A stretch of DNA of 64,000 nucleotides from Elusimicrobiota bacterium (GTDB taxonomy: Bacteria > Elusimicrobiota > Elusimicrobia > UBA1565 > UBA9628). This document shows positions 9,993 through 20,543 of the stretch, in pieces (positions within the stretch are counted from its first letter, which is position 1; the number at the start of each line of letters is the position of its first letter). Both the position numbers and the translations under genes were made by a program. Where the stretch lies: NCBI GenBank assembly GCA_016194705.1, contig JACQAZ010000001.1, forward strand, positions 23,324 through 87,323. Direction: 5' to 3'. A model generated the notes under the pieces. The model made no database searches. It worked only from the letters and a program-made list of their open reading frames with translations, and was not told where the DNA came from.

Positions 9993-11045
9993 ATGACCTC
10001 CCAAACCCCTCGCCGCACCGTGCTCGCCGCCGGGCTGTTTCTCGTCAGCGCGGGCTTCGCCCTCGCCGCCGAGCTGCCGGACTTGCGGTTTCAGGACGCG
10101 GGCAAGCAGGATGGTCCGCCGGCGGCTTCCGCCAAGCCGGTCTGGGCGACGACCACCGAGCACCGGGTCGACACCATGACGCAGTTCCCGGACCCAGCGG
10201 AGCGCAGGCAATGCGGCGTGGGCGCCTGCCACGCCTTCAGCTCGATCTCGATCCTGGAGGCCGCCTACTTCCGGGCCCACGGCGAACGCGTCACGCTCTC
10301 GGAGGCCGACGTCTTCGTGCGCCGCACCGTGCTCTCGAAAAGGCTCTACGACGAATTCTGCGCCACGGGCAAGTGCGAGCTCAGCGAGGGCAACGACGTC
10401 GCCGGCGACATCCAATTCGCCCTCGACAACGGCGTCGCCACCAGCCTCAATTACAAGGACTTCTCCGAGCGCTACCTGCGCTACCGCAAGGCCGAGCAGG
10501 CGACGCTCGCCGGCCTCGAGCGCGAGTACCAGAAGATGTCCTGGCTCGAGAAGCTTCTCTACGATCCGCGCGCGCATTGGGCCGAGCTCCAGCAGCAGCC
10601 CCGCGCCAAGAGGATCCTCTCCGACCTGCTGACGGGCCGCGACCCGAAGCTCGACGCCGAGCGCGCGCAGATCAAGAAGAAGCTCGCCGGCTTCAAGCTC
10701 AAGTCGCAGAGCTTCGACTACCTGGGCGAAAAGGCCAAGAGGACTTCGCCCGCGGACTGCGCCAAGAACGCCTCGAAGCAGAAGGCCGCGATCATAGGCG
10801 AGCTCAAGGCCCAGCGGCCGGTCTCGGTCTCGATGAGCCTGGTGGGCTTGAAGGAGTGGCGCTCCGAGAAAGACAAAGACGACGCCAACCACGCCTTCAC
10901 GATCGTCGCCTACCGCGACGAGCCCAAGGAGGGCCTGCGCTTCGAAACGCGCAACTCCTGGGGAGGAGACAACCCCGAGGTTCCCGAGACCAAGCTCTGC
11001 CGGATCTACTCGGTGGTGACCGTGCGCACTCCCGTGGACAAGTAG
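9993..11045 (+). CDS. Papain-like (C1) cysteine peptidase family protein, secreted
   Basis: Signal peptide; catalytic-site-like QCGVGACHAFSSISILEAA, DDANHAFTIVAYRD (His), TRNSWGGDN (Asn). Confidence 0.8.
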   Translation: MTSQTPRRTVLAAGLFLVSAGFALAAELPDLRFQDAGKQDGPPAASAKPVWATTTEHRVDTMTQFPDPAERRQCGVGACHAFSSISILEAAYFRAHGERVTLSEADVFVRRTVLSKRLYDEFCATGKCELSEGNDVAGDIQFALDNGVATSLNYKDFSERYLRYRKAEQATLAGLEREYQKMSWLEKLLYDPRAHWAELQQQPRAKRILSDLLTGRDPKLDAERAQIKKKLAGFKLKSQSFDYLGEKAKRTSPADCAKNASKQKAAIIGELKAQRPVSVSMSLVGLKEWRSEKDKDDANHAFTIVAYRDEPKEGLRFETRNSWGGDNPEVPETKLCRIYSVVTVRTPVDK

Positions 11046-11095
11046 AGGCTCAAAGCCGGTGCGGCTCCGGCCGCAAATGAGGTATCCTGGGAACG

Positions 11096-12586
11096 ATGAC
11101 GCGCATCAAGCGCATCGCGGCTCGCGCCGCCTTGGCGGCGGTCTCAACCGCATCCTCGCTGCTGCTCGCCGAGTTCTCTTACCGGGCGTACCTGCGGTCC
11201 CATTCATACCGGAGCGGCGTCTTCGAGCTTTACGTCGTCGGCGAGTCGAGCGCCTATGGCCGTCCCTACGGGCCAGAGCTCGCCTTCCCTGAGCTCGTCC
11301 GGCAGATGTTCGACGGGCGCCTGGCGGGCCGGCCCATCGTCGTCCACAACCTCGCCCGTCCGGGAGACACGCTCTACCCGCAAACGGTCCCCCTGCTCCG
11401 AGCCCTGCGCGTTCGCAATCGCTCCGAGCCCGCGGCCGTGCTGGTCTACTCGGGGCACAACGAGTATTTCCAGCGGCCCGGCGAGGCCTCACCGGCCGCG
11501 CGGGCCTACAATGCCCTCAAGCTGCCGGTTGCGCGTTGGTCGCTTCTCGCGGCCGACCTGCTCTGCGCCGTCGAGCGCCGGTTCGCCCTCCGGGGCGTGC
11601 GCGATTTTGCCACCTACGAGTACCATCTGCGCCGGCTCATCGAGGAAAGCCGGCGCGCAGGAGCCGTCCCGATCCTATCGACGGTGATCGGCAACACCGC
11701 CGGGATCGAGCCCAACGTCATTTGCGAGCCCGGGGCCGGATGCGCCTCGGTGCGCGCGGCGGCGCGGCGGGGTCTCGCCCTCGAGAAGGCGGGCCGCTTC
11801 GAGGCGGCGCTGCGGGCGTACCGCGAGGATCTCGGCGAGGACGACCGGAGGAGGGCCCTGCTCGAATACCTCAGCGCCCGCTGCCGCTGGGCCCAGGGGC
11901 GCACGGCCGAGGCGCACGAGTTGTTTTGGAGCGCCGTCGACGACGATCCAGGGGGGCGCTTCGGCCGCGCCTCGCGCGGCCTCAATGGGGAGCTCAAGGC
12001 GGCGGCGAGCCGGCTCGGCGTCCCGCTGGTCGACGCCGTCGCGCTGTTCGAGAGCCGCTCGCCCGGAGGGACGGTCGGAAGCGAGCTCATGAGCGACGGG
12101 CAGCACCCGAATCTGCGCGGGAATCTGCTGCTGGCCGAGGGCTTCTCGCAGGCGCTCGCGCGCGCCTTCGGCGAGCGGACCAAGCGGACCGTGACTCCCG
12201 CGGCGGCCCTGCGCGCGGCGTCCTACGGCCCCGAGCGGCAGGCGGCGGCCTTGCTGGAAAGCGGCCGCTGGCTGCTGATGGTCTCTCTCGACCATCCCCT
12301 GCCCGCCGGCCGGCTCGCGCTGGCGCTGAGCCGCTTCCAGCGAGCCGTCGAACTGCAGCCCGCTGCCGTCGAGCCCCGGCTCGGCCTCGGCTTGACGGCG
12401 GCTGCGCTGCGGTCGGAGTCCTTCGACGAAGCTCGGTGGGGCGCCGACGTGCGTCGCCTGCTCATGCCCGAGGGCTGCGCGAGGCCCGAGGACCTCGCAG
12501 CGATCATCGGTCGAATGGAACGCGCGGGAGTCGACGCCTCATCGCGCAGAGCCCTCGAGCGCGCGCCCGAGGGCCGCTGCCGGTAG
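11096..12586 (+). CDS. SGNH/GDSL-like hydrolase with TPR-like C-terminus
   Basis: VVGESSAYGRPYGPELAFPELV, NLARPGDTLYPQ, VYSGHNEYFQ block motifs; DGQHPNLRGNLLLAE catalytic block. Confidence 0.75.
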   Translation: MTRIKRIAARAALAAVSTASSLLLAEFSYRAYLRSHSYRSGVFELYVVGESSAYGRPYGPELAFPELVRQMFDGRLAGRPIVVHNLARPGDTLYPQTVPLLRALRVRNRSEPAAVLVYSGHNEYFQRPGEASPAARAYNALKLPVARWSLLAADLLCAVERRFALRGVRDFATYEYHLRRLIEESRRAGAVPILSTVIGNTAGIEPNVICEPGAGCASVRAAARRGLALEKAGRFEAALRAYREDLGEDDRRRALLEYLSARCRWAQGRTAEAHELFWSAVDDDPGGRFGRASRGLNGELKAAASRLGVPLVDAVALFESRSPGGTVGSELMSDGQHPNLRGNLLLAEGFSQALARAFGERTKRTVTPAAALRAASYGPERQAAALLESGRWLLMVSLDHPLPAGRLALALSRFQRAVELQPAAVEPRLGLGLTAAALRSESFDEARWGADVRRLLMPEGCARPEDLAAIIGRMERAGVDASSRRALERAPEGRCR

Positions 12587-12782
12587 ATTCCGCATTCTAG
12601 AGTCTCGCCCCCGAACCGCGGCGCGTCAAATCGCCGCATCAAGATTCCTGCGCCGCGATCAGGACCAATGACTGCCCCGAAAGGGCCAAAGGGCCGGCAT
12701 CGGCGTCTAGGGTTTATTTCTATGATCGCTTGCGTTCTCACGCCGAGACCGTCTCGGCGAATCCGCGTTCCGGAGGAAATGA

Positions 12783-13373
12783 ATGACGAAAAATACCGTA
12801 GTCGTGCTGAGCCTCGCGCTCTTGTGCGGGCCGGCCTTTGCCGCAGAGCAGCCGGTGATGGGCTTGTTGATGCAGGATGCCGCAGTGTCCGAACTGCCCG
12901 ATGTCGCTCCGGCAGCGGCCAAGGCCGTCGCCAACCCCGACCCCGCCGCACTGAAGTCCACCTTCGCCTGCACGATGGACGTCCAGTACACGGAGAAGCT
13001 GGTCGGCTTGGTGGTCTACCGCAAGAAGATCAATGGGACCGCCGTCGTGCACTGTCCGGGAAACCGGCCGGTGGAGCTCTCGCTGGAAGGGCGCGGCGTG
13101 GCCTTAGGCATCGGCATCCCGAACAACGGCCTGTTCCACTCGATCGGCACGGGCTTCGCGGGAAACCTCCAGATCAGGGTCCCGTTCCCGTTCGTCCCGA
13201 AGAACTTCGAGGGCGAGTACTTGAATGTCGGCGGCTCGACTCCGATCGGCGGAGTCGCGGTCTCACCTTGGACCAACACCGACGGGTCGGCCAACGTGAC
13301 GATCTATCTGCCGACGAATGTCAACGCGTCCTTCAACGCCAGCCTCACGTCGCTGACCTTCAAGCTGAGGTAG
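12783..13373 (+). CDS. Hypothetical secreted protein
   Basis: Signal peptide MTKNTVVVLSLALLCGPAFAAEQ; GGAGG Shine-Dalgarno upstream. Confidence 0.7.
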   Translation: MTKNTVVVLSLALLCGPAFAAEQPVMGLLMQDAAVSELPDVAPAAAKAVANPDPAALKSTFACTMDVQYTEKLVGLVVYRKKINGTAVVHCPGNRPVELSLEGRGVALGIGIPNNGLFHSIGTGFAGNLQIRVPFPFVPKNFEGEYLNVGGSTPIGGVAVSPWTNTDGSANVTIYLPTNVNASFNASLTSLTFKLR

Positions 13374-13404
13374 GGTCGCCCGTAAACGACGCTTAAGCAA
13401 GACG

Positions 13405-13446
13405 CCCCCCGCCGGCGCTCAGCAGCGAGTCCCGGCGGGGGGTTTT
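13405..13446. terminator. Rho-independent terminator between convergent genes
   Basis: CCCCCCGCCGG ... CCGGCGGGGGG followed by TTTT. Confidence 0.85.
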
Positions 13447-13451
13447 GCCTG

Positions 13452-13889
13452 CTAAGGACCGATTTTGTAGGTGAGGACGACGTTACGCCCCGTGAATCCG
13501 ACGTGGTCGATGATCCCGTCGGGCAGGACGAGCCCGACGCGGCCCGCCAAGTCCTTGATGTTGATGGTCACGCGCCCCCCTCGGGCGGCGCCGACGGGCG
13601 ACGGCGCCGTTGACTCGACGGGCGGCAATTCTGAGCGGCGCGATTGCTCGGCCGCCGCCTCGCGGTCGATCCGCATCGCAACGCTAAAATCGAGCTGAGC
13701 CGGGCAATCCGGGTCCTTCGGCGGCGCGGCTCCGAAATCGGTCGAATGCTCCTGCATGCGCTTGATCGCCGCGTCGATGCAGTATTGCTTCTGGACCTGC
13801 GGGTCGACCTTCCAGTCTTTCGTGTGGTTCGATCGCGGCGCGGCCATGGCCGGCGCGAGCAGCGCGACGAAGGCCGCGGCGATCATCAT
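13452..13889 (-). CDS. Hypothetical secreted protein
   Basis: ORF with signal peptide MMIAAAFVALLAPAMAAPRS; called ORF extends further upstream but that part is low-complexity shadow sequence. Confidence 0.6.
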   Translation of the reverse strand: MMIAAAFVALLAPAMAAPRSNHTKDWKVDPQVQKQYCIDAAIKRMQEHSTDFGAAPPKDPDCPAQLDFSVAMRIDREAAAEQSRRSELPPVESTAPSPVGAARGGRVTINIKDLAGRVGLVLPDGIIDHVGFTGRNVVLTYKIGP

Positions 13890-13936
13890 CACATAAGAAT
13901 GGCAGGGCTTCGAGCGGCCCGCATGGGTCTTTGGGC

Positions 13937-14836
13937 CTAGAGCGCCCCGTTTCTTCGCGCGCGATGGATCACGCACTTGCCGTCGACCTTCTTGTGAAAG
14001 AACAGTTCCCGAAGGTCCGTCGAGACCGTGGGAGCCTCGACGAAGCCCGTCAAGGCGCGAAGGACTCGAGGCTCGCCGAACGGCAGGCCCTGCGCGGGAC
14101 GCGTCGCGACCATGATGCGCATGCCCCCGGGGATGCTCGCCCGGGTGAAGTAGAGCTCGAGGCCGTCGGGTGAGATCGCGGGCGCGTACTCCAGCGCCCT
14201 CGTGTTGACGTTCTTCATGATGACGGCGCTGTCGGGCGCGACCTTCCAAGCGCCGTCCTTGAGGCGGGCGACAAGGAGGTCGGAGCCGATCGGGGGCAGC
14301 GGCAGCGGGGGGAGGAAGACCGCGCGCGAGATGTAGAGCGTCCCGCCGTCCGGGCTGACGCCGACGTCCATGTTGATCGCCCCCAGACGGCGGGGCCAGA
14401 TCTCGCCCGGCGCCGGACGGACGCCGGCGACGCGCTTGCCGTCGAAGTCTCCGGTGAAGGTCGACTTCAAGGTCCGGAGGTACTCCCTTGCCGAGGTAAA
14501 GAAGAAGTGTCCCGCCGCGTCCATGCTGGGAACTGCGTCGAGCTCCTTGGAGTTGGCTCCCGGCAGTTCGCCGAGATATTTGAACGAGAGCGGGCCGGTG
14601 CGCTCGGCGAAGTGCAGATTGGTGTCCACCTTGGGCTCGTTGGAGTTGTTGAAGAACAAGAAGCGCCCGTCCGGCGAGAGGAAAGGCTCCATGGCGACGC
14701 CGTCATAGCCCGCAATCTCGACCGGCTCCGGCTCGACGTACAAGTCGCTTTCGGGCTCGCGCTCGAGGCGGATGGGCAGGATGAGCGCGGCGAGGATCGC
14801 GACGAGGGCGGCGGCGCCGAGGAGCTTCTTGAGCAA
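13937..14836 (-). CDS. PD40/WD40-like beta-propeller protein, membrane-anchored
   Basis: Repeated SPDG motifs (FLSPDGRFLFFNN, VSPDGGTLYISRA, ISPDGLELYFTRA); probable TTG start giving MLKKLLGAAALVAILAALILP anchor. Confidence 0.65.
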   Translation of the reverse strand: MLKKLLGAAALVAILAALILPIRLEREPESDLYVEPEPVEIAGYDGVAMEPFLSPDGRFLFFNNSNEPKVDTNLHFAERTGPLSFKYLGELPGANSKELDAVPSMDAAGHFFFTSAREYLRTLKSTFTGDFDGKRVAGVRPAPGEIWPRRLGAINMDVGVSPDGGTLYISRAVFLPPLPLPPIGSDLLVARLKDGAWKVAPDSAVIMKNVNTRALEYAPAISPDGLELYFTRASIPGGMRIMVATRPAQGLPFGEPRVLRALTGFVEAPTVSTDLRELFFHKKVDGKCVIHRARRNGAL

Positions 14837-14846
14837 GTCGGCCCGC

Positions 14847-17336
14847 CTAAAGCTTCGCGGCCTTCGGCGGCGCGTTCTTGACCCAGCGGTCGAACCAGGA
14901 GAGCATCTCATGGAGGACGTGCTCGTTCGACTCGATGGACTGATACCAGTGGGACTCGGAGGGCAGCATGACGAGGCGCACGACGCCGCCGTTGCCGCGT
15001 ATGGCCTCGAAGAACTGCTCGGACTGCAGAGAGACGGTGCCGGGATTGGCATCATCCTCGCCGTGGATGAGCAGCAGCGGGGCCTTCATTTCGTTGGCGT
15101 GAAAGAACGGCGAGACCTTCGTGTACACCTCGGGCGCCTCCCAGAGCGTGCGCCGCTCGTTCTGGAAGCCGAAGGCCGTCTTGAGGGTGCGGTTGTAGGC
15201 GCCGCTGCGCGCGATGCCGGCCCGGAAGAGCTCAGTGTGAGCGACCAGGTTGGCCGTCATGAGCCCGCCGTGGCTGTGGCCCATGACGCCGATGCGGTCG
15301 CGGTCGACGACGCCCAGCGAAACGGCCTTATCCACCGCGGCCTGGGCTCCCGCCACGAGCTGCTCCATGTACGTGTCGTAGATCTTGTTGGCGTCGCCCA
15401 CCACCGGCATCAGCGGGTTGTCGATCACCGCGTAGCCCTGGAGCAGGAAGTAGAGATGGTCCCGGTAGCCGAAGGTCGTGAAGCGCTGGGTCGAGCCTTT
15501 GACTTGGCCCGCCATCTTGGGGTCGGTGTAGTCCAAGGGATAGGCGTAGAGCACCGCCGGCAGGCGCGTTCCTTCCTTGTAGTGCGGCGGCAGGTAGAGC
15601 GTGAAGGACAGGTCGATGCCGTCCTTGCGCTTGTAGCTCACGAGGCGCTTGGCGATGAGCCTCAGCTCCGGAGTCGGGTCCGCCATGAGGGTGATCGGCT
15701 TGGCTGATGAGGTCCAGACGGCCTCGTCCTCGGCAGCGGGGATCTGCTTGTCCGGCACGCGCAGGACGTAGTTCGGGAAGTCCTTGGGCGTCTCGCGGCG
15801 CGTGATGAAGCGCCGCGCGCGGACGTCCGACCAAGCGACGAAGCGCTCGTAGGCCGTCTTCTCGCAGCGAAACAGGCGCTCGGTCTTGAGCGTCTTTAGG
15901 TCCAACCGGTCGAGGAAGGGCCGGTCTCCGTCGACGGAGGCGCCGGTGCCGCTCAAAAACACCGAGTCGCCGTCCTGCTCCATGACGTGAAACCCGTTGG
16001 GCAGGGCGCGGAGCACGGGATAGCCCGGGAACTTGTACGACTCGTCGCTGCTCATGTCCCAAACCACGCGCGCGGGGGACTTGAGATCGTCGAAATCGAC
16101 GGCCAAGGTCTTGGTCCAATGCTTGATGAGATCGATCTCAGTCACGAAGGCGAGCCCGCCCTTCTCTCCCCATGTGATGCCGTCGAAGCGCATCTCGGTG
16201 CGCAGGGCCTCGGCCGGAGCGCCCTTGAACGGGGCCTTGAGCGTCATGAGGCGATCGCGATGCGGGACCTGAATCTTCCAATCGCCGCCGTCTTGCGCCT
16301 CGGCCCAGAGCAAAGTGGCGGGCTCGGTCGCGCGCCATCGAAACTCGCGGGGGCCGGTGCGCACGCCCCAGATCGGCACGGCGTCGGCCAGCGGCAGCGT
16401 GGCGAGCTTGTGCGCCAGCCGCCCTTCGGAGTCCCACAGCTCGATGGCCGTGGGGAAATGGTCGTGCGTCGTCAGGTACGAGTAGGGCCGCTGGACTTTT
16501 CCGACCAGGATGTAGCGCCCGTCGGGGGAAGGGTCGATCTGCTCGTAGAGCGCCGGCTGGCCCAGGGGCTTGAGGCTCCCGGTGCCCGCGTCCACGAGCA
16601 TGAGCTGGGAGGCCGCGTAGTAGTCGAAGAGCTCCTCGTCGTGGACGTTCTTGAGCACGTCGCGGACCTCGTACGTGCTGCTCGCCCCCTTGCCGCCCAT
16701 GGACTCCTGGATGTGAGGGCCCTTGGGCGCCGACGGCTCGGTCGGAGCCGGGCCTTGCCCCTCGGGCACCGTCTTGACGATCAGCGTCTTCTGGTCCGGC
16801 ATCCACTGCAGCGAATCGCCCAACATAGGGTTCAACCGCACGCCCTCGACTTTTCGCACAGAATCCGAGCCGACCGCGCCCAGCCAGAGCTCGATGGCCT
16901 CGGCCGTGATGTTCGTGAAGGCGTAGCGCCTGCCGTCCGCGCTCCAGACCGGCAGGCCGACTTTGGCTCCCGCGGGCAGCGCCACGGACGTGCGCGCGCC
17001 GCCCGGCAAGCTCACCAGCGTGAAGGCGCTCCAATAGTCCTGGCCGCTGCCGTACGGGCCGTGGACGGTGCGGTTGCGCGGCACGACGCGCACGCCCGCC
17101 AAGCCCAGCGCGGGCAGAGCGATGTGGGAGATCGGCGGAAAGCTGACGGGAGCGGCCAGGATCATCGCGTCGTGCGTCGGGTTGAGCGACGCGTCGGGCG
17201 GCAGCGGCGCGTGCAGCACCTCGAGCACGGCCTTCGGGGGCTTCTGGTAGGAGGTCTCCTCGGCCAAGAGGCGTCCGGCTCCCGGGCCCGCGGCCAGGCA
17301 CAGCATGAGAACTGCGGCGAAAGCGTGACGGATCAT
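14847..17336 (-). CDS. Prolyl oligopeptidase family (S9) peptidase, secreted
   Basis: IGVMGHSHGGLMTANLVAH nucleophile elbow, LLLIHGEDDANPGT Asp block, SESHWYQS His block; signal peptide. Confidence 0.9.
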   Translation of the reverse strand: MIRHAFAAVLMLCLAAGPGAGRLLAEETSYQKPPKAVLEVLHAPLPPDASLNPTHDAMILAAPVSFPPISHIALPALGLAGVRVVPRNRTVHGPYGSGQDYWSAFTLVSLPGGARTSVALPAGAKVGLPVWSADGRRYAFTNITAEAIELWLGAVGSDSVRKVEGVRLNPMLGDSLQWMPDQKTLIVKTVPEGQGPAPTEPSAPKGPHIQESMGGKGASSTYEVRDVLKNVHDEELFDYYAASQLMLVDAGTGSLKPLGQPALYEQIDPSPDGRYILVGKVQRPYSYLTTHDHFPTAIELWDSEGRLAHKLATLPLADAVPIWGVRTGPREFRWRATEPATLLWAEAQDGGDWKIQVPHRDRLMTLKAPFKGAPAEALRTEMRFDGITWGEKGGLAFVTEIDLIKHWTKTLAVDFDDLKSPARVVWDMSSDESYKFPGYPVLRALPNGFHVMEQDGDSVFLSGTGASVDGDRPFLDRLDLKTLKTERLFRCEKTAYERFVAWSDVRARRFITRRETPKDFPNYVLRVPDKQIPAAEDEAVWTSSAKPITLMADPTPELRLIAKRLVSYKRKDGIDLSFTLYLPPHYKEGTRLPAVLYAYPLDYTDPKMAGQVKGSTQRFTTFGYRDHLYFLLQGYAVIDNPLMPVVGDANKIYDTYMEQLVAGAQAAVDKAVSLGVVDRDRIGVMGHSHGGLMTANLVAHTELFRAGIARSGAYNRTLKTAFGFQNERRTLWEAPEVYTKVSPFFHANEMKAPLLLIHGEDDANPGTVSLQSEQFFEAIRGNGGVVRLVMLPSESHWYQSIESNEHVLHEMLSWFDRWVKNAPPKAAKL

Positions 17337-17418
17337 GGACGGCCTCCCGCGCTCGTGGGCGCTGAAAAATGATAGCAAACCGCGGCGCGTCAAGCCCGTT
17401 TCACGCTATAATCGGGGA

Positions 17419-18132
17419 GTGAGCGCCCCCGAGATCGACGAGGGAGACGCCGGGGACCGGCGCTACTACCGGCGCCTGTTCAACTACGGCTTCATCTGGA
17501 ATCTGGCGCACGCCCCGCGCCGGCGCATGTTCGAGACGTTCATGGCCGAGCTCAAGCCCCGGGCTTCGGAGACGGTGCTCGATCTGGGCGCCTCGAACCT
17601 GTCCGAACCGCTCGAGAACATGTTCGAGGTCTACTATCCGCACGCATCCAAGATCACCGCGGTGGGGCAGGAGGACTGCTCGTTCCTCGAGCGGCGCTAT
17701 CCGGGCCTGCGCTTCGTCAAGGTCGAGGCGCATGGACCCTTGCCGTTCAAAGACGGGGAATTCGACATCGGCTTCTCGAGCGCGACCATCGAACATGTCG
17801 GCTCGCGCCGGCAGCAGGGGCTGTTTCTCTCCGAGCTTCTCCGGGTCAGCAAGCGCGCCGTCTTTCTGACGACCCCCAACCGCTATTTTCCCGTCGAGCT
17901 GCACACGCGCCTGCCTCTGGTGCACAGGCTGCCCCCGGCCGTGTTCCGCTCCATTCTGAGGCGGCTCGGCTTTTCGTTCTACGCCGAGGAGGCTAATTTG
18001 AACCTGGTCTCGCGCGCCGAGCTCAAGGGCTTGCTGCCTGCGGCCAAGTTCAAGCGCGCCGAACTGCGCACCTGCTCGTTCTTCGGCCTTCCCAGCAACC
18101 TGATTCTCATCGTCGAGAAAACCACCTCGTAA
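17419..18132 (+). CDS. Class I SAM-dependent methyltransferase
   Basis: VLDLGASNLSEPLENMFEV, FDIGFSSATIEHVGSRRQQGLFLSELLRVSKRAVFLTTPNRYFP; GTG start. Confidence 0.85.
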   Translation: MSAPEIDEGDAGDRRYYRRLFNYGFIWNLAHAPRRRMFETFMAELKPRASETVLDLGASNLSEPLENMFEVYYPHASKITAVGQEDCSFLERRYPGLRFVKVEAHGPLPFKDGEFDIGFSSATIEHVGSRRQQGLFLSELLRVSKRAVFLTTPNRYFPVELHTRLPLVHRLPPAVFRSILRRLGFSFYAEEANLNLVSRAELKGLLPAAKFKRAELRTCSFFGLPSNLILIVEKTTS

Positions 18133-18256
18133 TTGGTCATGCCGCGCATGAACGGGATCCGCGCTCCATTGATGCGTCGCGATACGGACCAAAGCCTGGC
18201 CCCGCCTGGATCAAGAGACACGCGCCATCCGCGGCTTTGCGGCTTACACTCCCAAT

Positions 18257-19930
18257 ATGACCAAACAAACCGTCTCCATGGTTTTGTCGCTTCTGCTGTG
18301 CGCCGCGCCCGTGTTCAACGCGGTCGGGGAAAACAGCGGGCAGCTCGATCCTCAGGCATACGCCCACAAAGACAATATTCCCCCGGATGACTTGGATTCC
18401 CTGAAGACCAAGGGGTATCGATCCGACGCCGATGGCTTGTTCCCCTATGACGGCACCTGTTGTCTAAGAAACAGAGATGTATGGACGTTGCTTCGGGGAA
18501 AACCCTCCGGAGAGGACCAACCGTCGCGGGAACAAGCGCGCTCCGGGAAGCCCGAGCCAATCGTTGCGCCGGATATGGCCGGCCGACTCCAAAACGGCAT
18601 ACAAAATGGCGTCAGAGACTGGGGTAATGGCGGCGATAAGGGAGATGCACTCATCACTGGCAGCGTGGCCGCTGTCCCAGACGTCCGCGGCGTCGCTCCC
18701 GCCCGCCGAGCTCTCCTCCGGGTCGCACACGCGAACAACGCTTCACCTTCCTCCGTACAACCCTGGGAGGTACATCTGGCGCCGTACAAGCAGGCGCCTG
18801 TCGCCTCCGCGGACACCGCGCCGCCCACAATGCCGGCGAAGCCGCCGGTCATTAAAGACGCGCGGACCGCACCCGCTACCGCAAGGCATTCCGCGACGGG
18901 ACAAGCGCAAAATTCCTCAACAAAGGGGGAAGTCGCAACTCCGGACGCGACTGTGGTCGACCACTCGAAACAGGACCTCAAGGGCGGGGAGACTCTCAAA
19001 ACCTACAACAAGCAGCTCGACGATTTCTTCCAGGATTCCGCCCAGACGTCGCCTGCTTCAACCCTGAATCATGATACCGGCGTCCAATCGGGTGGCTATT
19101 CCCCGGTGGGCAGCTTCGGGCTCGCCGAAGGGTACGTCAACGACCAGCTCCAAAAGTTCATATCGGAGCTCCTTCGTCAAAGCGTCTCCCTGATGGGGTG
19201 GAAACTCGATATTAAATTAAAATTCAAGGAGAACCATGACGTGATGGTGGATATCGATATGAGCATCCCGCCTGGTTTTTTCGGCATGCCCAGCACCGAC
19301 AAGGATCTGCTCACCTATCACATAACCTCCAAGATGGAAGTGCTCAGCACCCCGCACCAGGGATATCTCATCTTCAAGCTCCCGCCGAACGGCACCCTGT
19401 TCAAACGCGCCAATTCAGACATCCCGCCGGTCGCCATCCACACCGAACTGCTTTCGGACGCCGTGGCTATCGCCCGCGGATATTTGGCCGCGCTGTCCGG
19501 AGATATGGCGGGGTTCGACGCCGCGGCGGCGTTGCTTCAAAAGCAGATGGCCGCGCTTAAACTCCAAATGGACCAGCTCAACAAGGAACGCGACCGCAAA
19601 GAATACATGAAACTTCAGGCGCAGTTCAGGCTATTTGAGCTTCAAAAGGAAGCCACCGAGATCCAGCGCGGCCAGTTCAAGGACATCGCCGAACAGGTGC
19701 ATACGCAGATGTTCTCTTTCGTCGGGGACAAGGAATTGAATTTGAACAATCTCCTGGCCGCGCGCGGCAACTCGCTGGTTCTTAAAGTCAACCTGGAGCA
19801 GATCACCCCGCCGAACATCTATAAGCTTGTGGCGGGCATACGGCTCAAAAATATCCAGGTAGAGGATCGTGACGGCCATAAGGAGTTGTACTTCTATCTA
19901 GAAGGTCCTAAGGCGAAGAAGAAGGTATAG
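18257..19930 (+). CDS. Hypothetical secreted protein with coiled coil
   Basis: Long ORF, signal peptide MTKQTVSMVLSLLLCAAPVFNAVG, coiled coil MAALKLQMDQLNKERDRKEYMKLQAQFRLFELQKEATEIQ. Confidence 0.75.
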   Translation: MTKQTVSMVLSLLLCAAPVFNAVGENSGQLDPQAYAHKDNIPPDDLDSLKTKGYRSDADGLFPYDGTCCLRNRDVWTLLRGKPSGEDQPSREQARSGKPEPIVAPDMAGRLQNGIQNGVRDWGNGGDKGDALITGSVAAVPDVRGVAPARRALLRVAHANNASPSSVQPWEVHLAPYKQAPVASADTAPPTMPAKPPVIKDARTAPATARHSATGQAQNSSTKGEVATPDATVVDHSKQDLKGGETLKTYNKQLDDFFQDSAQTSPASTLNHDTGVQSGGYSPVGSFGLAEGYVNDQLQKFISELLRQSVSLMGWKLDIKLKFKENHDVMVDIDMSIPPGFFGMPSTDKDLLTYHITSKMEVLSTPHQGYLIFKLPPNGTLFKRANSDIPPVAIHTELLSDAVAIARGYLAALSGDMAGFDAAAALLQKQMAALKLQMDQLNKERDRKEYMKLQAQFRLFELQKEATEIQRGQFKDIAEQVHTQMFSFVGDKELNLNNLLAARGNSLVLKVNLEQITPPNIYKLVAGIRLKNIQVEDRDGHKELYFYLEGPKAKKKV

Positions 19931-19937
19931 AACTCCC

Positions 19938-20543
19938 ATGACGACAAAAACCATCTGGCTTCTCTGCCTCCTCTCGCCGGCATGCACCCTGCCGCGCGCG
20001 CGGGCCGAGGTTCCGGCTCCGCTCCGGCCCGACCTCGTGCTGCGGCTCAACCAGGAACTCTTCGAGACCCAGGGGGTTCAGGAAGCCCTGGATGCGGGCA
20101 AACGACGGTTGGACCCGGGCTTCCACGATGCATTCCTCGATTTCAGGAACGACGGCATCCACCTCAAGTTCACGCAATCGCTCTTATGGAAAGAATTCGA
20201 ATTCGACATAATCCTGCGTCTACTCTGGACCGGCCGCAACACATTCGAAGCGCATCTCCAAAAATTCGATGTTTCCGGGAAGCTCCTTTTATTCCATTTC
20301 AAGGTCGACCTTAAAACGCTGAAGGCCCAGTTATTCCAATTTTTCAAGCTCAACATCCAAGTCGTGCTGCTGGACGCCATCGATTTAAAGTATGTCGGGA
20401 ACACGGCGGACCAATCGCTCGTATTCCGCGGCACGGTCAACGTGGGCAAGCTGGTCCCCCTGCCGGCGGCCGCCGACCTCGATCTCTCGGGCATACAGAC
20501 GCAGGACCGATTGTTGGTTTTAGAGTTGGCAAGACGTCCTTAG
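19938..20543 (+). CDS. Hypothetical secreted protein
   Basis: 7 bp downstream of the preceding gene; signal peptide MTTKTIWLLCLLSPACTLPRARA. Confidence 0.7.
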   Translation: MTTKTIWLLCLLSPACTLPRARAEVPAPLRPDLVLRLNQELFETQGVQEALDAGKRRLDPGFHDAFLDFRNDGIHLKFTQSLLWKEFEFDIILRLLWTGRNTFEAHLQKFDVSGKLLLFHFKVDLKTLKAQLFQFFKLNIQVVLLDAIDLKYVGNTADQSLVFRGTVNVGKLVPLPAAADLDLSGIQTQDRLLVLELARRP

